Assembly: GCA_020633465.1 (NCBI GenBank)
Contig: JACKDN010000018.1
Coordinates: 109,395 to 173,394 of the forward strand
DNA: 64,000 bases
Direction of reading: 5' to 3'
From: Myxococcales bacterium
Lineage (GTDB): Bacteria > Myxococcota_A > Bradymonadia > UBA7976 > UBA1532
Numbering within the stretch: the stretch's first letter is position 1; every line of letters begins with the position of its first letter. Below are positions 50,375 through 57,653 of the stretch, one piece after another. Under the pieces are notes generated by a model. That model saw only the letters and a program-made list of their open reading frames with translations. It ran no database searches and had not been told where the DNA came from. Made by a program: the position numbers and the translations under genes.

Positions 50375-52458
50375 CAGGCCGTCTCCGCGGCCAGCAGCCG
50401 GCGGTGCTCGCCGGTCAGCGTGTCGGCCGCGTCGTGGCCGGGCAGCGCGAACGACATGGTGGTGCCCTTGCCGACGGTCGAGTCGCAGTGCAGCGCGCCG
50501 CCGTGGTGCTGCACGATGCGCTGGCTGACCGCCAGGCCCAGCCCCGTGCCCTGCTTCTTGGTGGTGAAGAAGGGGATGAACAGGTTGGCCCGGATGCCAT
50601 CGGGCACGCCCTCGCCGGTGTCGGTCACCCGCACCTCGACCAGCCAGCGCCCGGGGCGCGTGGGATCCCGCTCCCGGCGCACCTCGAGCGTCAGCGTGCC
50701 CCCCTCGGGCATCGCGTCGCAGGCGTTGCGGCTCAGGTTCAGCAGCACCTGCGTCAGCTGATCGGCGTCGCCCATCACCGGCGGCAGCTCCGGCCCCAGG
50801 CGCGCGACCACCTCGATGGGCGGCTCGTGATCCTCGGCGCGCACCAGCGTCGCCACGCGCTCGACCACCCGCGCGAGATCGACGGGCTCGGCCCCGCCGC
50901 GGAAGGGCCGCGCGTAGTCGAGGAACTGGCTGAGCACCAGGTTCAGCCGATCGGTCTCCTCGATGATCACCTCGACCATCTCGCCCTCTTCGGTGTCCAT
51001 CGCGCCCGGGTCGAGAAGCTGCGCCGCCGCCTTGATGGCGCCGAGCGGGTTGCGGATCTCGTGCGCCATGCCGGTGGCCATCTCGCCGATCACCGACAGC
51101 CGGTCGCGCTCCTTGAGGCGCTCGATGATCTCCGAGTTCTCGACGACGCTGGTGCACTGCGCGGTGATGCCGGCGATGAGGCCGATCTCGGCGCTCGAGA
51201 ACGCCTCGCGCGTGCGGTCGTCCCGCACGGTCAGCCAGCCCAGCAGGCGGTCGCCGCTGACGAAGGCGAAGGCCAGGTTGGCGTGCAGCGCCTCGAGCTG
51301 GGCGCGCACCTCGTCGAGCCGCTCGCGCTCGGGCGACGCCTCGGCGTCGTCGCCGACGTCCAGCAGGCGCTGCTCCACGTTCTCGAGCAGCAGCACCTTC
51401 TCGCGGCGCAGCGCGTCGAGCAGCGTCCGCCCCCGCACGACGTCCAGGCGCTCGACGTCGCAGGGCCCGATGCCGCCGGCGCGGAAGTACGCCCGGCCGC
51501 CGGCCTCGAGCATGAAGACGTGGGCGTGCGTCACGCGCCGCGAGGCCTGCAGGCGCTTCAGCACCCGATCGACCAGGTCGCCCAGGTTGATCACGTTCGC
51601 GAGCTCGATGCGCAGGCGCCCGAGCTGCGCCTCGAGCTCGTAGGTCTCGCGGAACAGCAGCCGCCCCAGCCACAGCTCGACCGCGCGCTTCAGCGGCTCG
51701 AGGATGAGCAGCAGCACGACGCTGGCGACGATGGTGTTGAAGAAGAACAGGCCGTAGCTCTCGCCGACCCACACCACGAGGCCGGTGTAGAGCACCGCGA
51801 CGGCCACCGAGAGGATCACCAGGGCCAGGACGCGGCCGAGCAGCTCCTTGAGATCCAGCAGCCGCGACCGCTGGATCACCTGCATCCAGAAGTAGACGTA
51901 CAGCGTGCTCAGCAGGTGGCCCAGGGTGGGGAAGGTGACGCCCGCCGCCGGCAGCAGGTCGAGCGCGCTGAACAGCCACGAGATGACGCCGCCGACCACC
52001 AGGTAGCCCACGCGCACCGACTCGACGCGGGCCGGGGCGCGCCGATAGGCCCGGTACAAGCGCACGATGCAGTAGGCGTAGACGCCCAGCGCCAGCACCG
52101 ACGGCGGGATGCCCGCCCAGCTCGACGCGCCCAGGTCGGTCACCAGCAGCACGATGACCAGCGCCGAGCCGACGTTGGTGGCGGTGCGCGCGGCGGTGAA
52201 GTTGCGCTTCAGGTAGCGCGCGAAGAAGCGCAGGCACACCTGGGCGAAGACGACGCCGGACAGCATCAGCAGGCGCCGCCAGAAGTCGCTGTCCGAGACG
52301 GCGTGCAGGAAGAAGGTCAGGTTGTAGAAGAACGCGCCGCCCACCCACGCGGTGAACGCGGCGCGGTGCTCGACGCGCCGCTCCTGGAAGGCGACGTTGA
52401 TGCCCAGCGCCAACAGCAGGATGGCCGCGATGAGGGCCGACTGGGTCTGGATGCCCAT
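50374..52458 (-). CDS. Membrane histidine kinase with multi-helix N-terminus and GAF-like domain
   Basis: A 694-residue protein with about eight to nine N-terminal membrane helices (1-275), a small-loop layout like 7TM/PrsK-type kinases. A coiled linker (280-310) and a GAF-like domain (about 310-450) follow. The HisKA helix carries H466 (GMAHEIRNPLGAIK), and the HATPase has N-box LLNLSRNACDAM, G1 DTGEGVP, F-box FIPFFTT and G2 GTGLGLAV. All catalytic elements are present. ATG 52458 is supported by a promoter that puts the transcription start there. Its stop overlaps rsmD's start, so this kinase heads a housekeeping operon. No cognate regulator lies next to it. Confidence 0.87.
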   Translation of the reverse strand: MGIQTQSALIAAILLLALGINVAFQERRVEHRAAFTAWVGGAFFYNLTFFLHAVSDSDFWRRLLMLSGVVFAQVCLRFFARYLKRNFTAARTATNVGSALVIVLLVTDLGASSWAGIPPSVLALGVYAYCIVRLYRAYRRAPARVESVRVGYLVVGGVISWLFSALDLLPAAGVTFPTLGHLLSTLYVYFWMQVIQRSRLLDLKELLGRVLALVILSVAVAVLYTGLVVWVGESYGLFFFNTIVASVVLLLILEPLKRAVELWLGRLLFRETYELEAQLGRLRIELANVINLGDLVDRVLKRLQASRRVTHAHVFMLEAGGRAYFRAGGIGPCDVERLDVVRGRTLLDALRREKVLLLENVEQRLLDVGDDAEASPERERLDEVRAQLEALHANLAFAFVSGDRLLGWLTVRDDRTREAFSSAEIGLIAGITAQCTSVVENSEIIERLKERDRLSVIGEMATGMAHEIRNPLGAIKAAAQLLDPGAMDTEEGEMVEVIIEETDRLNLVLSQFLDYARPFRGGAEPVDLARVVERVATLVRAEDHEPPIEVVARLGPELPPVMGDADQLTQVLLNLSRNACDAMPEGGTLTLEVRRERDPTRPGRWLVEVRVTDTGEGVPDGIRANLFIPFFTTKKQGTGLGLAVSQRIVQHHGGALHCDSTVGKGTTMSFALPGHDAADTLTGEHRRLLAAETA

Positions 52459-52465
52459 GGCGCAC

Positions 52466-52494
52466 ACTTGACGCCAGGGGCTGCGCGGATGCAA
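52466..52494 (-). promoter_or_regulatory. Predicted promoter giving a leaderless kinase-rsmD-coaD mRNA
   Basis: Minus strand: TTGCAT (52494-52489), a 17-base spacer and TCAAGT (52471-52466). Seven bases separate the -10 from the ATG at 52458. Confidence 0.45.
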
Positions 52495-52555
52495 GCGGGG
52501 CTCGCGATCCGGGGGCCGGCTGCGGTAGAAGCTCCCCGTTGTCCCCGAGGAGACG

Positions 52556-53614
52556 ATGAGCCAGCGCGACGCCGCCCCCGACCCGCCCGACGAGCTCGCC
52601 GCCGCGCCGACGGCGACCGACGAGGAGACCATCGACGTCGAAGAGGCCGACGACGAGCAGGATCTGTCGCAGGAGCTGTCGTCGCTGGTCGGCGAGATCC
52701 CCTGGACCGATCAGCCCACCGAGCCGCTGGTCATCGCGTTCGCGGGCGGCAAGGGCGGGGCGGGGCGCAGCCTGCTGGCGGCCAACGTGGGGCTGCTGCT
52801 GTCGCGGCTGGGGCGCGAGGTGGTCGTCGCGGATCTCGATCCCGGCGGCTCGAACCTGCACACCTACCTGGGCCTCGAGCCCATCCTGCCGACGCCGGGC
52901 TCGCTGCTGCGCCAGCCGGGGCCGCCGCGCATCGAGCGCCTGAGCGGCACGCACCTGAGCCTGTGCCGGCCGCCGCGCCCGATGGGCACCGGCGCCGACG
53001 ATCCGCTGCGCGCCGAGGCCCTGCAGGCCGCCCTCGACACCGCCTCGGACGTGGTCATCCTCGACCTCGGCGCGCAGGCCGATCCGCTCACCCTCGACAC
53101 CTACCTGGCGGCCGACGCCGGCATCGTCGTCGTGCTGCCCGAGCCGGTCGCCGTCGAGCGCAGCTACGCCTTCCTGCGCGCGGCCCTGTACCGCCGCCTG
53201 ATGCACGGCGACGACGAGCCGGCGGTCGTCGCGCGCGCCCTGCTGGCCGCCGACCAGGTGGGCCAGCTCGACACCCCGGCCGACCTGGTGGACGCCCTCG
53301 AGGGCGTCCACCCCAACGCCGCCGCCGCCATCCGCGCGCGGGTGATGGCCTTCAACCCGAAGATCCTCATCAACAAGTGCCGGGCCCGCGCCGACCGCGA
53401 CATGGGCGCCGGCATGGTGTCGGCCGTGGGCCGCCGCCTGGGCATCAACGCCGAGGATCTCGGCGGCGTGGAGTACGACGACGCGGCCTGGGAGGCCACC
53501 CGCCGCCGCCGCCCGCTGCTGCTGGAGTATCCGGGGTCGACCCTGGGCAACGACGTCGAGCGCATGGCGCGGCGCCTGCTGGCGCTGGTCGGTGCGCGGG
53601 AGCTGCGCGGCTGA
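52556..53614 (+). CDS. MinD/ParA-like P-loop ATPase
   Basis: A 352-residue ATPase from ATG 52556, after GAGGAGA. An acidic, probably disordered N-terminus (1-55) precedes the deviant Walker A KGGAGRS (66-72), whose second signature Lys is K66. The switch I Asp lies in VVADLDPGGSN and the switch II Asp in VVILDLGAQAD. The closing Thr of Walker A is Ser here, as in several MinD relatives. The C-terminal region has a conserved INKCRAR..MGAGM segment. Members of this group position proteins or regulate polar machinery. No amphipathic MinD tail is obvious at the end. It overlaps the J/HTH gene by a TGATG junction, implying joint function. Confidence 0.87.
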   Translation: MSQRDAAPDPPDELAAAPTATDEETIDVEEADDEQDLSQELSSLVGEIPWTDQPTEPLVIAFAGGKGGAGRSLLAANVGLLLSRLGREVVVADLDPGGSNLHTYLGLEPILPTPGSLLRQPGPPRIERLSGTHLSLCRPPRPMGTGADDPLRAEALQAALDTASDVVILDLGAQADPLTLDTYLAADAGIVVVLPEPVAVERSYAFLRAALYRRLMHGDDEPAVVARALLAADQVGQLDTPADLVDALEGVHPNAAAAIRARVMAFNPKILINKCRARADRDMGAGMVSAVGRRLGINAEDLGGVEYDDAAWEATRRRRPLLLEYPGSTLGNDVERMARRLLALVGARELRG

Positions 53615-54240
53615 TGCACCACCGCGACGACGACGCGAACCTGTACGGGGTGCTCGAGGTCGACCCGGGCGCCACCGAGGACGAGATCCGCCGCGCTTAC
53701 AAGCGCCTCTCGACCCTGTTCGACCCCAACAGCATGGTGGTCTACGGGCTGTACCGGCTGGCCGAGGCCCAGCGCCTCGGCGAGCGGCTGCGCCTCGCCT
53801 ACGAGACCCTGGTCGATCCCGAGAAGCGCCGCGGCTACGACCGGCAACTGTACCCCCAGGGCCACCCCAGCCTGCGGCGCGCCGACCAGCGCGTGGCGTC
53901 GGTGCCCCCGACCCCGCGCCCGGACGCGCCCGCCGATCCGATCGCCGCGCTGGGCCTCGCCGAGGACACCCCGCTGACCGGCGAGGTGCTGGCGAAGGTG
54001 CGGCAGGTCTGCCACGTGACGCTCGAAGAGATCGCCGACCGCACCAAGATCCCGATGTTCACGCTGCGCTGCATCGAGGGCGATCAGTTCGCCGACCTGC
54101 CCGCGCCGGTGTACCTGAAGGGATTCCTCAAGCAGATCGCGGGCATGCTGAACCTGAGCCCCGACCAGCTGGTGGCCGACTACATGGGCGCCTACAGCGC
54201 CTGGGAGATCGAGTCGGCGCGCAACAAGCGCTGGGGCTGA
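53614..54240 (+). CDS. J-domain-like plus RodZ-type HTH protein (HPD absent)
   Basis: A 208-residue protein from ATG 53614. The N-terminus is a J-domain (NLYGVLEVDPGATEDEIRRA ... DPEKRRGYD), but the HPD tripeptide that activates Hsp70 is replaced (TLFDPNSM). It is therefore a J-like protein and should not stimulate DnaK. A Pro-rich linker (about 85-115) leads to a RodZ-type/Cro HTH (ALAKVRQVCHVTLEEIADRT KIPMFTL as spaced, then YLKGFLKQIAGML). RodZ-type domains bind cytoskeletal partners or DNA. No membrane helix follows, unlike true RodZ. The overlap with the ParA-like ATPase gene suggests a two-component positioning module (inference). Confidence 0.82.
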   Translation: MHHRDDDANLYGVLEVDPGATEDEIRRAYKRLSTLFDPNSMVVYGLYRLAEAQRLGERLRLAYETLVDPEKRRGYDRQLYPQGHPSLRRADQRVASVPPTPRPDAPADPIAALGLAEDTPLTGEVLAKVRQVCHVTLEEIADRTKIPMFTLRCIEGDQFADLPAPVYLKGFLKQIAGMLNLSPDQLVADYMGAYSAWEIESARNKRWG

Positions 54241-54270
54241 CGTCCGCGCTGCGGGGTCCGCCGCGCATTG

Positions 54271-54299
54271 TTGACGCTCGGCCCGGGCACCGTTTAGCG
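54271..54299 (+). promoter_or_regulatory. Predicted promoter for the small conserved gene and rluD-type gene
   Basis: TTGACG (54271-54276), a 17-base spacer and TTAGCG (54294-54299). Transcription would begin near 54306, with GGGAG before the GTG at 54332. Confidence 0.5.
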
Positions 54300-54331
54300 T
54301 CATCGCCGGACGTCACGCGAGAGGGAGCCCC

Positions 54332-54598
54332 GTGTCCACCATCGACAAGCCCGACGGCGCCCTGCGCCTCGCCCGCACCATCGCCAGCGACATCCTCCTC
54401 TACAACAAGGAGAAGATCGCCAACGGGCTGAAGAACGACGACCTGTTCGAGGTGCTCGAGTCCGAGATCGCCGAGGGTCGCGCGCTGTACGAGAGCCGGG
54501 TGGTGCCCGAGGTGCGCGCCCAGCACAACTTCCTCGAGCGCGCCCTCGTCGACGTCATGATCAAGTCCAGCGCGCACCTGCCCACCGACATCTGGTAG
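54332..54598 (+). CDS. Small conserved helical protein
   Basis: An 88-residue protein from GTG 54332, with GAGAGGGAG upstream. It is predicted all-helical and soluble, with the segment LARTIASDILLYNKEKI...GLKNDDLFEVLESEI, then RALYESRVVPEV and NFLERALVDVMI. It is similar to short proteins seen in other deltaproteobacteria, of unknown role (recollection, not checked). It is a stand-alone gene with its own promoter, 42 bases before the RluD-type gene. Confidence 0.7.
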   Translation: MSTIDKPDGALRLARTIASDILLYNKEKIANGLKNDDLFEVLESEIAEGRALYESRVVPEVRAQHNFLERALVDVMIKSSAHLPTDIW

Positions 54599-54639
54599 TC
54601 GACGCGCCCCAGAGCGACGCCCCGAGCGTCGACCGGCGC

Positions 54640-55584
54640 GTGGTGTTCACCGTCCCCGCCGAGGCCGACGGCGTGCGCGCCGATCGGGTGCTGGCCGACC
54701 AGTTTCCGGACGAGAGCCGCGCCCGCGTGGCGGTGTGGATCAAGGACGGCCGCGTGCGCGTCGAGGGCCGCGCCGTCCGCCCGAGCACCGCCCTCGGCGC
54801 CGGGCAGGCCGTCGAGGTCGACGTCCCGCCGCCGCCCACCGTCGAGCTGGCGCCTCAGCCCGTGCCCCTCGACGTCGTCTACGCCGACGAGGCGGTCATC
54901 GTGGTCGACAAGGCGGCCGGCCTCGTCGTGCACCCGGGCGCGGGCAACCCCGACGGCACCGTGCTCAACGGCCTGCTGCACCGCTTCGGCGCGCTGTCCA
55001 ACGTCGGCGCGCCCGAGCGCCCGGGCGTCGTGCACCGCATCGACGCCGGCACCAGCGGCCTGCTGGTGTTCGCCCGCACCGACGCCGCGCACCAGCACCT
55101 CGCCCGCCAGTTCGCCGCCCACACCATCGACCGGCGCTACCTGGCGCTGGCCTGGGATCACGGCCTCGCCGACGCCGGCACGATCGAGACGACGCACGCC
55201 CGCGATCCCCACGACCGCCGCCGCTTCACCGGCCGCGCCGACCACGGCAAGCGCGCGGTCACGCACTGGACGGTGCTCGAGCGCCTGCCGCCCTGCGTGT
55301 GGGTCGAGGTGCGGCTCGAGACCGGGCGCACGCACCAGATCCGCGTGCACTTCGCCGAGGCGGGCCACCCGCTGGTCGGCGACGTCACCTACGGCCGCCG
55401 CCGCCGCATCGAGCGGCCGCCGGCCCTGCGGCACCTGGGCTTCGAGCTGGGCCTCGCGCGTCAGGCGCTGCACGCCGCGCGGCTGGGGTTCGAGCACCCC
55501 GACGGGCGTCACCTGGTGTTCGAGTCGCCCGTGCCCGCCGACATCGCGGCGGCCCTGGCGGCGCTGCGCGGGGTGGGCGGATGA
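54640..55584 (+). CDS. RluD-type 23S rRNA pseudouridine synthase
   Basis: A 314-residue enzyme of the RluA/RluD family. It has an S4 RNA-binding domain (5-60, RADRVLADQF...RVRVEG) and then the catalytic domain with nucleophile D135 in VHRIDAGTSGLLVF. The Arg/Tyr motif (RRYLALAWD) and the closing RTHQIRVHFAEAGHPLVGD complete the family signature. GTG 54640 is the first start in an open stretch. Its stop overlaps the transglycosylase start (ATGA). RluD itself modifies U1911/1915/1917 in E. coli. Which uridines this enzyme targets cannot be told from sequence alone. Confidence 0.9.
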   Translation: MVFTVPAEADGVRADRVLADQFPDESRARVAVWIKDGRVRVEGRAVRPSTALGAGQAVEVDVPPPPTVELAPQPVPLDVVYADEAVIVVDKAAGLVVHPGAGNPDGTVLNGLLHRFGALSNVGAPERPGVVHRIDAGTSGLLVFARTDAAHQHLARQFAAHTIDRRYLALAWDHGLADAGTIETTHARDPHDRRRFTGRADHGKRAVTHWTVLERLPPCVWVEVRLETGRTHQIRVHFAEAGHPLVGDVTYGRRRRIERPPALRHLGFELGLARQALHAARLGFEHPDGRHLVFESPVPADIAAALAALRGVGG

Positions 55585-57562
55585 GCGCGCTCCTCGCCCT
55601 GGCGGTGGCCCTGCTGGGCGGCGCCCCGCCGCTGGTCAGCGTCGCGGATCCGGCGGCGCTGGAGAAGGCCGCGGCGGCCCAGCCGGCCATCGCCACCGCC
55701 CTCGACACCCTGCGCGCCGAGGCCCTGTTCGGCGCCGGGCGCCTGGCCGAGGCGCGCGCCGTGGCCGAGTCGGTCATCGCGCGCGACCGCCGCTGGGCCG
55801 GCCGCGCCTCGTGGACGGCCGCGCAGGCCACCGTCGAGGCCGACTGTCGCGCCGCCATCGCGCACCTCGACCGCGCCCAGCCGGACCCGCCCTGGGTGCA
55901 CGCGGCGCCTCGGCTGGCCCTGCTGCAGCGGGCCCAGGCGAAGTGCGGCGAGGCGACCGCCGCCGCCGAGACGCGCCGCACCCTGGCGACGAAGTTCCCC
56001 GACACGCCGCAGGGCGAGGCCGCCGCGAAGGATCTCACCCTGTCCACCGGCGACCGCCTCACCCGCGCGGCGGCCTTCGAGCAGGCGCGCGACTACGTGG
56101 CCGCCGCGGCCGAGCTGAGCGGCCTGCTGGGCACGTCGGCGGACGCCGAGGCGCGCTTCCGCCTGGGCCAGCTGCACCTCGATCGCCTGCGCGAGGACTT
56201 CGGCATCGCCGCGCGCGCCTTCGAGTCGGTGCTGGCGGCCGGCGGCGAGCACGCCGAGGAGGCGGCCTACCTGCTGGCCCGCTGCCACGGACGGGCCGGG
56301 GACGTGATCGCCGCCCGGCAGGCCTACGACGCGTACCTGGCGCGCTGGCCCGACGGCGCCTTCGCCGAGGACACCCGGTTCTTCAGCGCCTTCCTGCTGT
56401 ACGAGAACGGGCGCTTCGGCGACGCGGCCCGCGCCTTCGCGCGCATCACCCGGGGCAAGTGGGGGGCGGCGGCCGCCTGGTACCGGGCGTGGAGCCTGTG
56501 GCTGGCCGGCGACCGCGTCGCCGCGGTGCCGCTGCTGGACGCGCTGGCCGCGAAGGCGCCGGCGGGCAGCCGGGCGGCGCGGCGGGCGGCGTATTGGGCC
56601 GCCCGGGCGCTCGAGACGAAGGCGCCGGCCGACGCCGCGGCGCGGCGCGCGCGCCTGATCGCCGAGCGCCCCCACGACTGGTACGCGCTGCTGCTGCGCC
56701 GCCGGTTCGCGGGCGCCTTCCCGCCCGTGCCGCCGCCGACGCCGTTTCGGCCGCGCCCGACCTGGTCGCGCCCCCGCCCGCCGCGCTGAGCGCGCCGGTC
56801 GCCGAGATCCGCGCGCTGGCCGCGGCGGGGCTCTTCGACTTCGCGCGCCGGGCCCTCGACGCGCTGGCGGTGCCCCTGCGCAAGGCCGACGCCTGGGCGC
56901 TCGAGCGGGAGCTCGCGCGGGTGGTGGGCGATCCCGAGCGCCGCTACCGCGCGGCGATGATCCGCCACCACCGCCTGATCGACGCCGCCCCGCAGCCCGG
57001 GGACGCCGAGATCTGGCGCGACCTCTTCCCCCAGGGCTACGCGGCCTACGTCGATCCCGCCGCCCGCGCGCTGGGCGTCGATCCCGCCCTGATCTACGCG
57101 TTCATCCGCAAGGAGAGCGCCTTCGACCGCGACGCGGTCAGCCCGGCGCACGCGGTCGGCCTGATGCAGCTGTTGCCGCGCACCGCCCGCGGCATCCAGT
57201 CGCTGCGCAACGACGCCAGCGCGCCCACGCCCGATCTGTTCGATCCCGGCACCAACGTCGAGCTGGGCAGCTGGTACGTGCACGCGCTGCAGACGCGCTT
57301 CGGGGGTCAGCTGCCCCTCGTCGCCGCCGCGTACAACGCCGGCCCGACCTCGCTGCTCGGCTGGTTCCGCGGCCGCAAGTCCGCCGAGGTGGACGTCTTC
57401 GTCGAGACCATCCCGTTCAAGGAGACGCGCGAGTACGTCAAGCGGATGGTCGAGGCGCGCGTGGCCTACGCGATGGTCTGGGAGGCGCTGGACGTCGACC
57501 GCGCCGCCGCCGTGCTGCCCCTGAGCCTCGACCTGACCGTGCGCCCCGGCGTCGACTTCTGA
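55581..57562 (+). CDS. Slt-type lytic transglycosylase, frame break near 56721-56747
   Basis: A signal-like N-terminus and a long TPR-like alpha superhelix (to about residue 380) are followed by a frame break in the CCGCCGCCG/GTTTC tract. The sequence continues -1 with a helical segment and the C-terminal SLT domain: catalytic Glu in IRKESAFDRDAVSPAHAVGLMQLLP, then NVELGSWYVHAL and AAAYNAGPTSLLGW. A single missing base joins both parts into about 661 residues, matching the Slt70 layout (superhelical U-domain plus SLT). The enzyme cleaves glycan strands with anhydro-muropeptide release in the periplasm (family knowledge). The gene is coupled to the RluD-type gene by ATGA. Confidence 0.82.
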
Positions 57563-57588
57563 GGCGGCGCGCCGGTGGGTTCGTAGGG

Positions 57589-57616
57589 TTGCGCGCCCGG
57601 TCGCCTGTGTTACTTT
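57589..57616 (+). promoter_or_regulatory. Predicted promoter of the GYF_2/AAQER gene
   Basis: TTGCGC (57589-57594), a 16-base spacer and TACTTT (57611-57616), with a leader of about 30 bases. Confidence 0.45.
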
Positions 57617-57653
57617 CGGCAGGAGCGCAGCGTCAGCACGGATTCGGCGCCCG

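Noticed and set aside
53614..53900. The J-domain gene as an authentic DnaJ co-chaperone
   Set aside because: The HPD tripeptide is absent and no Gly/Phe or zinc region follows, so a canonical Hsp40 role is not supported.
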